64,000 nt of DNA from Azomonas macrocytogenes (lineage in GTDB: Bacteria; Pseudomonadota; Gammaproteobacteria; Pseudomonadales; Pseudomonadaceae): contig NZ_JACHXI010000001.1 in the NCBI RefSeq assembly GCF_014191985.1, positions 248,001 to 312,000 on the forward strand, read 5' to 3'. Below the pieces are notes generated by a model. That model ran no database searches. It worked only from the letters and a program-made list of their open reading frames with translations, and was not told the origin of the DNA. Below are positions 19,693 through 28,533 of this stretch, piece after piece. Each line of letters begins with the position of its first letter. The first letter of the stretch is position 1. A program made the translations under genes and the position numbers.

Positions 19693-19754
19693 GAAAAGCT
19701 CCAAAGCGAATAATGAGGACAAAAAATAGCCCGCGGAGTATACGCAGGTCGCAC

Positions 19755-19787
19755 TAAAAATCGTAGCAGGGAGAATATCCTGCTACG
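19755..19787 (-). terminator. Rho-independent terminator closing the isc operon
   Basis: On the minus strand, GTAGCAGG and CCTGCTAC form an 8-bp stem extended by flanking pairs, followed by GATTTTTAG. It lies between the iscX stop at 19835 and the ndk start at 19692, so it marks the end of the iron-sulfur transcript. Confidence 0.8.
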
Positions 19788-19834
19788 CAGCAAAGCGTGC
19801 CGGAGCGGCCAGAATTCTCCCAAACGGGATGCTC

Positions 19835-20035
19835 TTATCGCGCTTCTTCGATCCAGGCAGTCTGAATCGCTTCGAGCACCTTTTCCCCGCCATGCTGCGG
19901 ATCGTCATCGAACTCTGGTAATGCAACGACCCACTGGCGCAAATCGACGAAATTCACATAGCGTGGATCCGTTTCCGGTTTGCACTCCGCCAGTTCGATA
20001 GCAATATCCTGCACATCTGTCCATTTCAGGCTCAT
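19835..20035 (-). CDS. iscX: Fe-S assembly protein IscX
   Basis: Small acidic protein of 66 residues that binds IscS and iron and modulates cluster assembly. The start at 20035 (MSLKWTDVQDIAIELAE) fits the family; the upstream in-frame extension is not protein-like. The conserved DPRYVNFVDLRQWVVALPEFDDDP is present. It is the last gene of the isc operon, 13 bases after fdx, with a terminator behind it. Confidence 0.96.
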   Translation of the reverse strand: MSLKWTDVQDIAIELAECKPETDPRYVNFVDLRQWVVALPEFDDDPQHGGEKVLEAIQTAWIEEAR

Positions 20036-20048
20036 GTTCGTTTCTCGC

Positions 20049-20387
20049 TCAATGGCCTTCAGAAACCTGATTGATGGTGTATTTTGGAATTTCGACCACC
20101 AGATCGTGTTCGGCAACGACTGCCTGGCACGATAGCCGCGAATTCGGCTCCAGCCCCCAAGCCTTGTCGAGCATGTCGTCTTCCAGTTCGTCGGAGGTAT
20201 CCAGCGAGTCGAATCCTTCCCGAACGATTACATGGCAAGTGGTGCATGCGCAGGATTTCTCACAGGCATGCTCCAGTTCGATGCCGTTGCGCAAGGCTGC
20301 GTCCAGAATCGTTTCACCGGGGCTGGCATCAACCACAGCTCCATCGGGACAATGCTCGACGTTGGGCAGGAAAATAATCTGCGGCAT
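20049..20387 (-). CDS. fdx: ISC-system 2Fe-2S ferredoxin
   Basis: Adrenodoxin-like ferredoxin of 112 residues that supplies electrons for cluster assembly on IscU. The cluster ligands are visible as CEKSCACTTC plus the distal cysteine in LSCQAVV. The ATG at 20387 (MPQIIFLPNVEHCPDGAV) is chosen because AGGAG lies 8 bases upstream; ATG 20393 and GTG 20396 are too close to that site. It begins just after the hscA stop. Confidence 0.96.
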   Translation of the reverse strand: MPQIIFLPNVEHCPDGAVVDASPGETILDAALRNGIELEHACEKSCACTTCHVIVREGFDSLDTSDELEDDMLDKAWGLEPNSRLSCQAVVAEHDLVVEIPKYTINQVSEGH

Positions 20388-20392
20388 ATTCA

Positions 20393-22255
20393 TCACTCCT
20401 CGATATCATCGAGCCGGCGCCCAGCCAGGGCTGCCTGTACGGAAGCATCCATGCGTCGGGCGGCAAAGGCATCGGTGATATCGCTAAGGCTCTTGGTTCG
20501 GCGAGCCAGCAAATCACCATCCTGTCCATCGAGTGCTTGTTGCAACTCGCTGATTTGCAACTCGATGGCAGCCCGTTCTTCAGCATCCAGCAACCGCTCG
20601 CCATCTGCCTGTAATGCGCCAGCCACCGCTTCAAGCAGGCGTCGCGCTTCTACCTGGCGTTCACGCAAGGCACGCATGGCCTTATCTGCGCCAGCCTTGT
20701 CGAGAGATTCTTCGAGCATGCGGGCAATCTCACCATCGGTCAGACCGTAAGATGGCTTGACCTGAATAGTTGCCTCGATACCAGAAGCCAATTCGCGCGC
20801 AGCTACATTGAGCAAGCCATCGGCATCCACCTGAAAGGTCACACGGATCTTGGCAGCGCCCGCTACCATCGGGGGAATGCCATGCAATTCGAAGCGTGCC
20901 AGCGAACGGCAATCAGTCACCAGTTCGCGCTCACCTTGCAGCACGTGGACCATCATGGCGGTCTGGCCATCCTTGTAGGTAGTGAAATCCTGGGCGCGCG
21001 CCACGGGAATAGTCGTATTGCGGGGAATGATCTTTTCCATCAATCCCCCCATGGTTTCCAGCCCCAGGGATAACGGAATCACATCCAGCAGTAACAACTC
21101 GCTGCCATCGCGGCCATTACCAGCCAGCGTATCCGCCTGAATGGCGGCACCGATGGCAACGACCTTATCCGGATCGATATCAGTCAGGGGCTGACGACCG
21201 AACAGCTCACCGACAGCCTGCCTTACTCGCGGAACACGCGTGGAGCCACCAACCATAACCACCGCGCCGATTGCCTGCGCATCGATATCGGCATCCCGAA
21301 TGGCACGTCGACAAGCTTTCAAGCTGCGCGCGATCAAGGACTCGATCAATTCCTCGAAAACGGCACGCCCAAGACTACCCCGCCATCCGCCATATTCCAG
21401 TGCGACGGATTCAGTCGTGCTCAACGCTTCCTTGGTATCGCAAGCGATTTTCAACAGGGTGCGCTGGGCTCCGGGAGCCAGATCACTGGATACGCCGGCC
21501 TGGGCGAGAATCCAGTCAGCAATCGCATGATCGAAATCATCACCCCCCAAGGCACTGTCACCGCCGGTAGCCAGTACTTCAAAAACACCACGCGTCAGCC
21601 GCAGGATCGAGATATCGAAGGTTCCGCCACCCAGATCGTAAATCGCCACCAGCCCTTCGGCCTGGCGATCGAGACCGTAAGCGACTGCGGCAGCCGTAGG
21701 CTCGTTGAGCAGGCGTAGAACATTCAGACCGGCGATCCGCGCTGCATCCTTGGTCGCCTGCCGCTGGGCATCATCAAAATAAGCCGGAACGGTAATCACC
21801 GCACCAACCAGTTCGCCGCCAAGAGATGCTTCTGCTCGCAAGCGCAGAACCCGGAGGATTTCCGCTGAAATCTCCACCGGGCTTTTCACTCCCTGCACTG
21901 TTTCTATACAGGGCATTTGCGATTCGCCTGCGACGAAACGATAAGGTAGCTGCTCGCCAAGTTGCTTGACATCGGCAAGTCCTCGCCCCATCAAACGCTT
22001 GACCGACACAACGGTATTGAACGGATCGTCCTGGACCGCATCCTTGGCAGACCGACCGACTTCGACATGGTCCGCCAAGTAACGCACGGCAGAAGGAACG
22101 ATCACATTGCCGTCAGCATCCGGCAATGGTTCGGCCACACCGCTACGCAGTGCAGCCACCAGCGAATTGGTGGTTCCCAGATCGATACCCACCGCCAGAC
22201 GGCGTTCGTGGGGCTGGGGGCTTTGTCCTGGTTCGGCTATCTGGAGTAAGGCCAT
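20393..22255 (-). CDS. hscA: Fe-S assembly chaperone HscA (Hsp70 family)
   Basis: Specialised Hsp70 of 620 residues that, with HscB, releases clusters from IscU to acceptor proteins. The ATPase domain shows [25 protein letters not shown] and [21 protein letters not shown]. The substrate-binding domain and helical lid follow ([31 protein letters not shown]). The length is typical. It sits 44 bases after hscB and directly before fdx. Confidence 0.97.
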   Translation of the reverse strand: MALLQIAEPGQSPQPHERRLAVGIDLGTTNSLVAALRSGVAEPLPDADGNVIVPSAVRYLADHVEVGRSAKDAVQDDPFNTVVSVKRLMGRGLADVKQLGEQLPYRFVAGESQMPCIETVQGVKSPVEISAEILRVLRLRAEASLGGELVGAVITVPAYFDDAQRQATKDAARIAGLNVLRLLNEPTAAAVAYGLDRQAEGLVAIYDLGGGTFDISILRLTRGVFEVLATGGDSALGGDDFDHAIADWILAQAGVSSDLAPGAQRTLLKIACDTKEALSTTESVALEYGGWRGSLGRAVFEELIESLIARSLKACRRAIRDADIDAQAIGAVVMVGGSTRVPRVRQAVGELFGRQPLTDIDPDKVVAIGAAIQADTLAGNGRDGSELLLLDVIPLSLGLETMGGLMEKIIPRNTTIPVARAQDFTTYKDGQTAMMVHVLQGERELVTDCRSLARFELHGIPPMVAGAAKIRVTFQVDADGLLNVAARELASGIEATIQVKPSYGLTDGEIARMLEESLDKAGADKAMRALRERQVEARRLLEAVAGALQADGERLLDAEERAAIELQISELQQALDGQDGDLLARRTKSLSDITDAFAARRMDASVQAALAGRRLDDIEE

Positions 22256-22299
22256 ATAATTCTTTTCGATCGAACGGCAACGCCAGGCGTTGCTCGTGG

Positions 22300-22821
22300 T
22301 TAATCGTCGAGGCGCTCTTCCAACTGGCGCACCTCTTGGGACAACTTGTCGACAAACTGCATGCGGCGCACCAGGCGTTCAGCTTCTGCAAGGCGCGAAT
22401 CATCCTGCCAACACTGCTCGAAGGCATCATCCAACTCTTGGCGAGCCTTTTTCAGCTGCGCCTTGAAAGAAGCGATACCCGCGTGCTCACCACTCTCCTG
22501 CAAATCTTCCAGATCCTCTCGCCATTGCATCTGCTGCAATAGAAATTCGGGATCCTGAACAGTGGCCTCCAACGGGACATCGTGCCCTCGCAGCGCCAAC
22601 AGATATCGCGCACGCTGCGTCGGGCTCTTGAGTGTCCGATAAGATTCGTTAAGGTTGGCCGACCGCTCCAAAGCCTGGCGCTGCTCGCGCTCGGACGCAT
22701 CCACGAAGCGGTCGGGATGAACACTGCGCGCCCGCTCACGATAGTTTGCTGCCAGCTTCTCAAGGTCGATCACGAAAGCCGGCGGCAAGTCGAACAGGTC
22801 GAAGTAACTGGTATTACTCAC
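22300..22821 (-). CDS. hscB: Co-chaperone HscB (J-domain protein)
   Basis: J-protein of 173 residues that brings IscU to HscA and stimulates its ATPase. The J domain has the HPD motif in [13 protein letters not shown] near residue 32, and the C-terminal three-helix IscU-binding domain follows. The start is taken as GTG at 22821 ([16 protein letters not shown]), preceded by GGGGG 5 bases upstream, 8 bases after the iscA stop. The frame extends further upstream over iscA without family similarity. Confidence 0.94.
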   Translation of the reverse strand: MSNTSYFDLFDLPPAFVIDLEKLAANYRERARSVHPDRFVDASEREQRQALERSANLNESYRTLKSPTQRARYLLALRGHDVPLEATVQDPEFLLQQMQWREDLEDLQESGEHAGIASFKAQLKKARQELDDAFEQCWQDDSRLAEAERLVRRMQFVDKLSQEVRQLEERLDD

Positions 22822-22829
22822 AAGCCCCC

Positions 22830-23153
22830 TCAAACATTGAAGCTTTCGCCGCAGCCGCATTCACCGAGCGAATTGGGGTTGTTGAACTTGAAGCCTTCGT
22901 TCAGGCCTTCGCGAACAAAATCGAGTTCAGTGCCGTCGAGATAGACCAAGCTCTTGGGATCGATGATCACCTTTACACCATGGTTTTCGAAGACCTTGTC
23001 GTCGCCAGCCACGTCATCCACGAACTCAAGAACATAGGCCATCCCCGAGCATCCGGAGGTACGCACGCCAAGGCGAATACCGGCTCCCTTGCCACGCGCA
23101 TCGAGCGAGCGGCGTACATGCTGGGCCGCAGCCGGCGTCATGGTAATTGCCAT
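22830..23153 (-). CDS. iscA: Iron-sulfur carrier IscA
   Basis: A-type carrier of 107 residues that accepts clusters or iron from the assembly complex and passes them on, mainly to 4Fe-4S proteins. The three conserved cysteines are present in [12 protein letters not shown] and at the end in ECGCGESF. It is 12 bases downstream of iscU. Confidence 0.97.
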   Translation of the reverse strand: MAITMTPAAAQHVRRSLDARGKGAGIRLGVRTSGCSGMAYVLEFVDDVAGDDKVFENHGVKVIIDPKSLVYLDGTELDFVREGLNEGFKFNNPNSLGECGCGESFNV

Positions 23154-23165
23154 CCTGAATTCTCC

Positions 23166-23552
23166 TTAAAGCAAACCTTTCTTCTGACGGTAATCACGCA
23201 CGGCAGCCTTGATGGCATCTTCGGCCAGTACCGAACAGTGAATCTTTACAGGTGGTAACGCCAATTCCTCGGCCAGTTGGGTGTTTTTAATGGTTTCCGC
23301 CTCATCCAGGGTCTTGCCCTTCATCCATTCGGTGGCCAGGGAACTGGAGGCGATAGCAGAACCACAACCATAGGTCTTGAACTTGGCATCTTCAATCACA
23401 CCCTGTTCATTGACCTTGATCTGTAAACGCATCACGTCTCCACAGGCAGGGGCACCAACCATACCGGTACCGACATCTGGATCTTCAGCGTCGAATTTGC
23501 CGACGTTGCGCGGATTTTCGTAGTGCTCGATGACTTTATCGCTATATGCCAT
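23166..23552 (-). CDS. iscU: Fe-S cluster scaffold IscU
   Basis: Scaffold of 128 residues on which 2Fe-2S clusters are built. The three ligand cysteines are visible in APACGDVMRLQI, TYGCGSAIASSSL and IHCSVLAEDAI, and the HscA-recognition motif LPPVK lies just before the last. The second gene after the regulator, directly after iscS. Confidence 0.98.
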   Translation of the reverse strand: MAYSDKVIEHYENPRNVGKFDAEDPDVGTGMVGAPACGDVMRLQIKVNEQGVIEDAKFKTYGCGSAIASSSLATEWMKGKTLDEAETIKNTQLAEELALPPVKIHCSVLAEDAIKAAVRDYRQKKGLL

Positions 23553-23593
23553 GGTGCAATCCTCTCTGCATCAGATTATCGATTCCGTTGCGA

Positions 23594-24808
23594 TCAGTGG
23601 GCTTGCCACTTCACTGTGGAGATATCGACACCGTCCTTGTACATATCCCACAAAGGAGAAAGCTCGCGCAACTTGTTGACGGCTTCGCAGACCTTGGTGG
23701 CGGCGTAGTCGATTTCCTCTTCGGTAGTGAAACGGCCGAAGGTAAAACGGATCGAGCTGTGCGCCAGTTCGTCGTTACGCCCCAGGGCACGTAACACGTA
23801 AGAAGGCTCAAGGGACGCCGAGGTACAGGCGGAACCGGAAGAAACCGCCAGATCCTTGAGCGCCATGATCAACGACTCGCCTTCGACGAAATTGAAGCTG
23901 AGGTTGAGGTTGTGCGGCACTCGGGCGATCAGGCTTCCGTTGACGTACAATTCTTCAAGATGCTCGACCTGCTTGAAGAAACGATCCCGCAATGCACGAA
24001 TACGCTCGTTTTCGGCGGCCATTTCTTCCTTGGCGAGTCGGAATGCTTCACCCATGCCAACGATCTGGTGCGTAGCCAACGTGCCGGAGCGCATACCTCG
24101 TTCGTGTCCTCCACCATGCATCTGGGCTTCCAGTCGCACCCGGGGCTTGCGCCGCACATAGAGCGCACCGATGCCCTTGGGACCATAGGTCTTGTGCGCA
24201 GAAAAAGACATCAGGTCAACCTTCAGCGTGTCCAGGTCTATCGCTACCTTGCCCGTGGACTGGGCAGCATCGACATGGAAGAGAACACCTCTGGAGCGCG
24301 TCAGGTCACCAATGGCACCGATATCGTTGATGGTGCCGATTTCATTATTTACATGCATGATCGAAACCAGAATGGTGTCGTCGCGCAGGGCAGCTTCGAC
24401 CATGGCCGGCGTAATCAGGCCATCTTCTCCCGGCTGGAGGTAAGTCACCTCAAAACCTTCGCGCTCAAGCTGACGGCACGTATCGAGTACTGCCTTATGC
24501 TCGATCTTGCTGGTAATGATGTGCTTACCCTTGGAACCGTAAAAATGCGCCACACCTTTGATAGCCAGGTTATCGGACTCCGTGGCACCGGATGTCCAGA
24601 CTATTTCGCGAGGATCGGCATTTACCAGATCGGCCACTTGCCGGCGTGCGTTTTCTACCGCTTCTTCGGCCCGCCAACCGAATACATGAGAGCGCGAGGC
24701 CGGATTGCCAAAGTTCCCTTCGAGCACAAGACACTCAGTCATCTTGGCAGCAACACGCGGGTCTAAAGGCGTAGTGGCGGAATAATCGAGGTAAATCGGC
24801 AATTTCAT
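23594..24808 (-). CDS. iscS: Cysteine desulfurase IscS
   Basis: Pyridoxal-phosphate homodimer of 404 residues that takes sulfur from cysteine and hands it to IscU, tRNA thiolation enzymes and others. The cofactor lysine is in [12 protein letters not shown] and the persulfide-carrying loop cysteine in [21 protein letters not shown]. The ATG at 24808 ([17 protein letters not shown]) follows GGAGA; the codon before it is TTG. It is the first structural gene after iscR. Confidence 0.98.
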   Translation of the reverse strand: MKLPIYLDYSATTPLDPRVAAKMTECLVLEGNFGNPASRSHVFGWRAEEAVENARRQVADLVNADPREIVWTSGATESDNLAIKGVAHFYGSKGKHIITSKIEHKAVLDTCRQLEREGFEVTYLQPGEDGLITPAMVEAALRDDTILVSIMHVNNEIGTINDIGAIGDLTRSRGVLFHVDAAQSTGKVAIDLDTLKVDLMSFSAHKTYGPKGIGALYVRRKPRVRLEAQMHGGGHERGMRSGTLATHQIVGMGEAFRLAKEEMAAENERIRALRDRFFKQVEHLEELYVNGSLIARVPHNLNLSFNFVEGESLIMALKDLAVSSGSACTSASLEPSYVLRALGRNDELAHSSIRFTFGRFTTEEEIDYAATKVCEAVNKLRELSPLWDMYKDGVDISTVKWQAH

Positions 24809-24844
24809 CAATATCTCCTGTCAGGTCGCCGTCTCTTCAATTTT

Positions 24845-25336
24845 TCAATCGACAGCGGATACCCGGATCTTGTCAAGCTGTGCAGGCTTTGCGCCACCTT
24901 GACGTAAACCCTGAGTCTGAGCCAGCAACTGGATATCGTTTCGATTGACCAGATCGGCCAGACTTATGCCACTCAGAAACTCATGGATACGCTCGCTTAG
25001 ATCGCACCATAAATAATGGGTCAGGCAAGTATCACCCGAGTGACAATCGCTCCCCCCTTGGCAACGGGTGGCATCCACCGATTCGTTTACCGCATCGATC
25101 ACCTGTGCAACCTGAATAGCATCCATGCGGCGCGACAGCCGGTAACCGCCACCCGGGCCACGCACACTGCTTACCAAACCACTGCGCCGCAACCTGGCAA
25201 ACAATTGCTCAAGATAGGAAAGAGAGATCCCTTGCCGCTCGGAAATATCTGCCAGCGACACCGGACCATCCTGTGCATGCAATGCCAAGTCGAGCATGGC
25301 GGTCACGGCATAGCGGCCTTTTGTGGTCAATCTCAT
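24845..25336 (-). CDS. iscR: Iron-sulfur cluster regulator IscR
   Basis: Rrf2-family transcription factor of 163 residues that binds a 2Fe-2S cluster and, in that form, represses the isc operon. The winged helix is at residues about 1-70 ([30 protein letters not shown]). The ligands Cys92, Cys98, Cys104 and His107 match the E. coli positions exactly ([16 protein letters not shown]). The start at ATG 25336 is the family start; a short in-frame extension to 25348 is unlikely. A type 1 IscR site overlaps its promoter, pointing to autoregulation. Confidence 0.97.
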   Translation of the reverse strand: MRLTTKGRYAVTAMLDLALHAQDGPVSLADISERQGISLSYLEQLFARLRRSGLVSSVRGPGGGYRLSRRMDAIQVAQVIDAVNESVDATRCQGGSDCHSGDTCLTHYLWCDLSERIHEFLSGISLADLVNRNDIQLLAQTQGLRQGGAKPAQLDKIRVSAVD

Positions 25337-25366
25337 CATGAATACCAAGGCATCGAGTTCACACCC

Positions 25367-25399
25367 ATAATGCTATAGCCTAGTATTTTTATCAACTAT
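25367..25399 (-). promoter_or_regulatory. iscR promoter with IscR type 1 binding site
   Basis: On the minus strand TTGATA (25395-25390) and CATTAT (25372-25367) stand 17 bases apart, a good sigma-70 promoter. The 25 bases at 25375-25399 begin ATAGTTGATA and end CTAGGCTAT on the minus strand and fit the IscR type 1 consensus ATASYYGACTRWWWYAGTCRRSTAT at nearly all positions. The site covers the -35 region and spacer, as expected for repression by cluster-loaded IscR. Confidence 0.85.
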
Positions 25400-25475
25400 A
25401 GACCTGATTGACCTCCTACAACGAACCGGACAAACCACTAACTACATAAGCTATAAGTTTGGCGGCTCCAAGTGA

Positions 25476-26249
25476 TCAATCATCACGATCCTTACACGAT
25501 ACATTGCGTAGCCTTTTTTGGGTTTCAGTCAAAATACCTCGAAGAATATTCATCTCGAGCCTGCTGATACCACAGCGTCCATAGAGCTTGCGCAAACGGG
25601 CCATCAGGTGCCGAGGCCTTGCCGGGTCGAGAAAGCCGATATCTGCCAAGGTTTGCTCAAGATGCTCGTAATACCGTTCCAATTCATCCGAGGTTGCCGG
25701 TTGCGCATTTTCCACAGTCGTTGCCTCCAGCTTCTGCATCTTGCGCGGTCGGCCTTCTATAGCGAGCCAGCTCATACGAACCTCGTAGGCCAGCAATTGC
25801 ACAGCCGCAGCCAGATTCAACGATCCAAACTGCGGATCTGAAGGAATATGTACGTGATACTGGCAGCGCTGTAGTTCGTCATTGGTCAGCCCCGCATATT
25901 CACGACCGAAGACCAACGCGACTTCTTCGCCTTGCCTGACCTGTTCGATGCAGGCCGAACCGCATTCACGCGGATCCAGCAGCGGCCAGGGAATACGGCG
26001 ATCACGCGCACTGGTTCCAAAGACCAGAGTGCAACCGGCCAAAGCTTGCTCAAGCGTTTCAACGACGCCGGCCGAGTCGAGAATATCCGTAGCTCCGGAA
26101 GCCCGTGCAACGGCAACCGGACTGGGAAATTCTCCTGGTTGAACCAGAACGAGCCGGGAAAGCCCCATGGTTTTCATGGCTCGGGCAGCACCGCCTATAT
26201 TTCCAGGATGGCTGGTATTGACCAGTACCACGCGAATGTTCTGCAGCAA
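25476..26249 (-). CDS. trmJ: tRNA (cytidine/uridine-2'-O-)-methyltransferase TrmJ
   Basis: SPOUT-family enzyme of 257 residues that methylates the ribose at position 32 of certain tRNAs. Motif 1 is VVLVNTSHPGNIGGAARAMKTMGL, and the knot-forming motifs ALVFGREYAGLTNDELQ and SLNLAAAVQLLAYEVR bind AdoMet. The C-terminal helical extension typical of TrmJ is present. It is divergent from suhB. In PAO1 a cysE gene separates it from iscR; here only about 140 non-coding bases do. Confidence 0.93.
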   Translation of the reverse strand: MLQNIRVVLVNTSHPGNIGGAARAMKTMGLSRLVLVQPGEFPSPVAVARASGATDILDSAGVVETLEQALAGCTLVFGTSARDRRIPWPLLDPRECGSACIEQVRQGEEVALVFGREYAGLTNDELQRCQYHVHIPSDPQFGSLNLAAAVQLLAYEVRMSWLAIEGRPRKMQKLEATTVENAQPATSDELERYYEHLEQTLADIGFLDPARPRHLMARLRKLYGRCGISRLEMNILRGILTETQKRLRNVSCKDRDD

Positions 26250-26404
26250 AATCGATCCTCGACCGCATGGAATAGAGCAACAAGCTTACAATTCCCTACT
26301 GAGCTACGCACGTCTGCACACATCTACAGCTGGCTCAGCTCTGGATGTGCGTAGGTATTCTGATAAACTTGTCCGCTTTCTCTAATGCCCAGGTAATCTG
26401 AAAC

Positions 26405-27220
26405 ATGCAGCCCATGCTGAATATCGCACTGCGCGCCGCTCGCAGCGCCGGTGAATTGATCATTCGCTCCATCGAACGCCTGGACCTTATCTCGATCAAC
26501 GAAAAAGAAGCCAAAGACTACGTCAGCGAAGTCGATCGTGCTGCTGAACAGAGCATTATCAATGTGCTGCGCAAGGCCTATCCCAACCACGGTATCTTGG
26601 GAGAGGAAACCGGCCTGTCGCCTGGCTCTGGAGAAGGAACTGACTATCTCTGGATCATCGACCCACTCGATGGGACTACTAATTTCATCAGAGGCGTGCC
26701 GCATTTTGCGGTAAGCATCGCCTGTAAATATCGCGGACGGCTGGAGCATGGAGTAGTTCTCGACCCAGTTCGCCAGGAAGAGTTCACCGCTAGCCGTGGA
26801 CGTGGCGCAGCACTCAACGGCAAGCGCTTGCGCGTCAGCTCTCGCAAAAGCCTGGATGGAGCATTATTGGGTACAGGCTTTCCTTTTCGGGATAGTCAGC
26901 TGGATAGCCTGGAAAATTACCTCGATATGTTTCGCGCATTGGTAGGCCAGACCGCAGGTCTTCGGCGGGCAGGTGCAGCCAGTCTGGACCTGGCCTACGT
27001 TGCCGCCGGCCGCTACGACGCCTTCTGGGAATTCGGCCTGTCCGAATGGGACATGGCGGCAGGTGCCCTGCTGATACAAGAAGCTGGCGGCCTGACCAGC
27101 GACTTTACCGGTAGCCATCAGTTTCTGGAGAAAGGCAATATCGTGGCGGGTAACACCAAATGCTTCAAAGCCGTGCTGACAGCAATCCAGCCATACCTGA
27201 CACTTGCCATGAAACGCTAA
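26405..27220 (+). CDS. suhB: Inositol-1-monophosphatase family protein SuhB
   Basis: Mg-dependent phosphatase of 271 residues. In E. coli SuhB also joins the rRNA antitermination complex, and in P. aeruginosa it affects virulence gene control. The metal-binding motifs are complete: GILGEETG, WIIDPLDGTTNFIRGVPHF and EWDMAAGALLIQEAGG. The start ATGCAGCCCATGCTG gives MQPMLNIALRAARSAGELI. It is the only plus-strand gene in this stretch and ends at a strong bidirectional terminator. Confidence 0.96.
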   Translation: MQPMLNIALRAARSAGELIIRSIERLDLISINEKEAKDYVSEVDRAAEQSIINVLRKAYPNHGILGEETGLSPGSGEGTDYLWIIDPLDGTTNFIRGVPHFAVSIACKYRGRLEHGVVLDPVRQEEFTASRGRGAALNGKRLRVSSRKSLDGALLGTGFPFRDSQLDSLENYLDMFRALVGQTAGLRRAGAASLDLAYVAAGRYDAFWEFGLSEWDMAAGALLIQEAGGLTSDFTGSHQFLEKGNIVAGNTKCFKAVLTAIQPYLTLAMKR

Positions 27221-27242
27221 CAAGCGTTTTTCTGACGCAGAA

Positions 27243-27266
27243 AAAAACGCCTCGAAAGGCGTTTTT
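27243..27266. terminator. Bidirectional terminator between suhB and the secDF side
   Basis: AAAAACGCCT and AGGCGTTTTT form a perfect 10-bp stem around a CGAA loop, with A and T runs built into the arms, so it can terminate both suhB and minus-strand transcription from secDF. A second small hairpin (AAACGC with GCGTTT, 27212-27229) overlaps the suhB stop codon. Confidence 0.85.
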
Positions 27267-27292
27267 CGTCTCTGATTACCTACCAAGCGTAA

Positions 27293-27536
27293 TTACTGCT
27301 GAGTCAGCAACACTTGGTCGCTCTGCACGGGAATCTGTGACCCCGGATCGCGATCCATCCTGGTTTGGCTGACCTTTCCATCCAGACTGTACTTAAGCTC
27401 GTAACCAACGATTTTTTCCGGCTCTCAGTTAGCGTACTGCAGCGGGTTTACGTCGTCGTATAGGCATCGCGACGTAAGCGGCAATGACCCCACCGACTGC
27501 ACCCAGAACAGCACCGACCAGCATGGATTTATTCAT
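27293..27536 (-). pseudogene. Remnant of a glycine-zipper surface-antigen protein (PA3819-type)
   Basis: Two ends of one gene survive. ATG 27536, after GAGGA, encodes MNKSMLVGAVLGAVGGVIAA and then falls out into YVAMPIRRRKPAAVR before a stop at 27429. In another frame, about 27425 down to a stop at 27293, is EKIVGYELKYSLDGKVSQTR followed by MDRDPGSQIPVQSDQVLLTQQ, which matches the usual C-terminal part of glycine-zipper 2TM proteins of pseudomonads. The roughly 100-residue middle, with the glycine zippers and the conserved cysteine region, is missing. In PAO1 an intact gene of this type (PA3819) occupies the same slot between suhB and secF. The identification rests on remembered family sequence. 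Confidence 0.75.
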
Positions 27537-27610
27537 TGCTACATCCTCTTAGCTATGAGGTTTTACTCTAACTCCACGCCTCGGGCTGAAAAGAATGCAT
27601 AAGGTTCTGC

Positions 27611-28519
27611 TCAAGAACGCCTGCTCGCTTCCTCCAAAGCTGGAGGAATAAGATCTTCGCGATCAAGATTCAGCCAGATCAAGGTTGCATTTGCTACGTA
27701 GATAGAAGACGTAGTGCCAACCAGAATGCCAATGAAGAGAGCGAGAGAAAAGCCCCAGAGATTCTCGCCACCGAACAACATCAACGCACCGACGGCAAGC
27801 AAGGTCGAGATGGAAGTCGCCAGCGTCCGCAACAACGTCTGGGTCGTGGAGACATTGATATTTTCCACAAGATCGGCTTTGCGCAACAATCGAAAATTCT
27901 CACGGATACGATCGAATACCACGATGGTGTCATTCAACGAATAACCAATGACAGCCAGCACAGCAGCAAGCACCGTCAGATCGAAAGTGAGTTCGAAGAA
28001 AGAAAACACTCCAAGGACAAGAATCACATCATGGAACAGGGATAGCACCGCACCAAAACCGAACTTCCATTGAAAGCGGAAAGCTACGTAAATCAGGATA
28101 CCACCCAGCGCCAGCAGCATTCCCAACCCGCCCTGGTCACGTAATTCCTCGCCAACAGCCGGACCGACAAAGTCGACCCGATGAATGGAAAACGCTGCAT
28201 CACCGCCATTTGCCTGCAAAGCCTTGGCGATCTGCACTCCAATTTGTGCATCTTCGCTGGGCATGCGTACTACCACATCCGTCGTAGCACCGAAGCTTTG
28301 TACGACAGCCCCCTCGAACCCTGCTTCCTGCAGTTGCATGCGTACCGTATTCAGATCGACCGGTTTGCTGTAGGAAAGCTCCACCATGCTACCGCCCGTG
28401 AAATCCAGCCCATAGTTCAACCCCTTGAAAAGCAGACTGGCCAGCGAAGCCAGGATCAGTAACAAGGTAACGGCCAGGACCGCATGTCGGGCCCCCATGA
28501 AGTTGATCGTACGTTTCAT
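27611..28519 (-). CDS. secF: Protein translocase subunit SecF
   Basis: Inner-membrane RND-type subunit of 302 residues that, with SecD, uses the proton gradient to pull exported proteins through SecYEG. It starts with one membrane helix (MGARHAVLAVTLLLILASLASLLF), has the periplasmic loop with NYGLDFTGGSMVELSY, and ends with five membrane helices including VIGYSLNDTIVVFDRIRENF. It follows secD after 14 bases. Confidence 0.97.
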   Translation of the reverse strand: MKRTINFMGARHAVLAVTLLLILASLASLLFKGLNYGLDFTGGSMVELSYSKPVDLNTVRMQLQEAGFEGAVVQSFGATTDVVVRMPSEDAQIGVQIAKALQANGGDAAFSIHRVDFVGPAVGEELRDQGGLGMLLALGGILIYVAFRFQWKFGFGAVLSLFHDVILVLGVFSFFELTFDLTVLAAVLAVIGYSLNDTIVVFDRIRENFRLLRKADLVENINVSTTQTLLRTLATSISTLLAVGALMLFGGENLWGFSLALFIGILVGTTSSIYVANATLIWLNLDREDLIPPALEEASRRS

Positions 28520-28533
28520 TTATTGCCTGCCTC

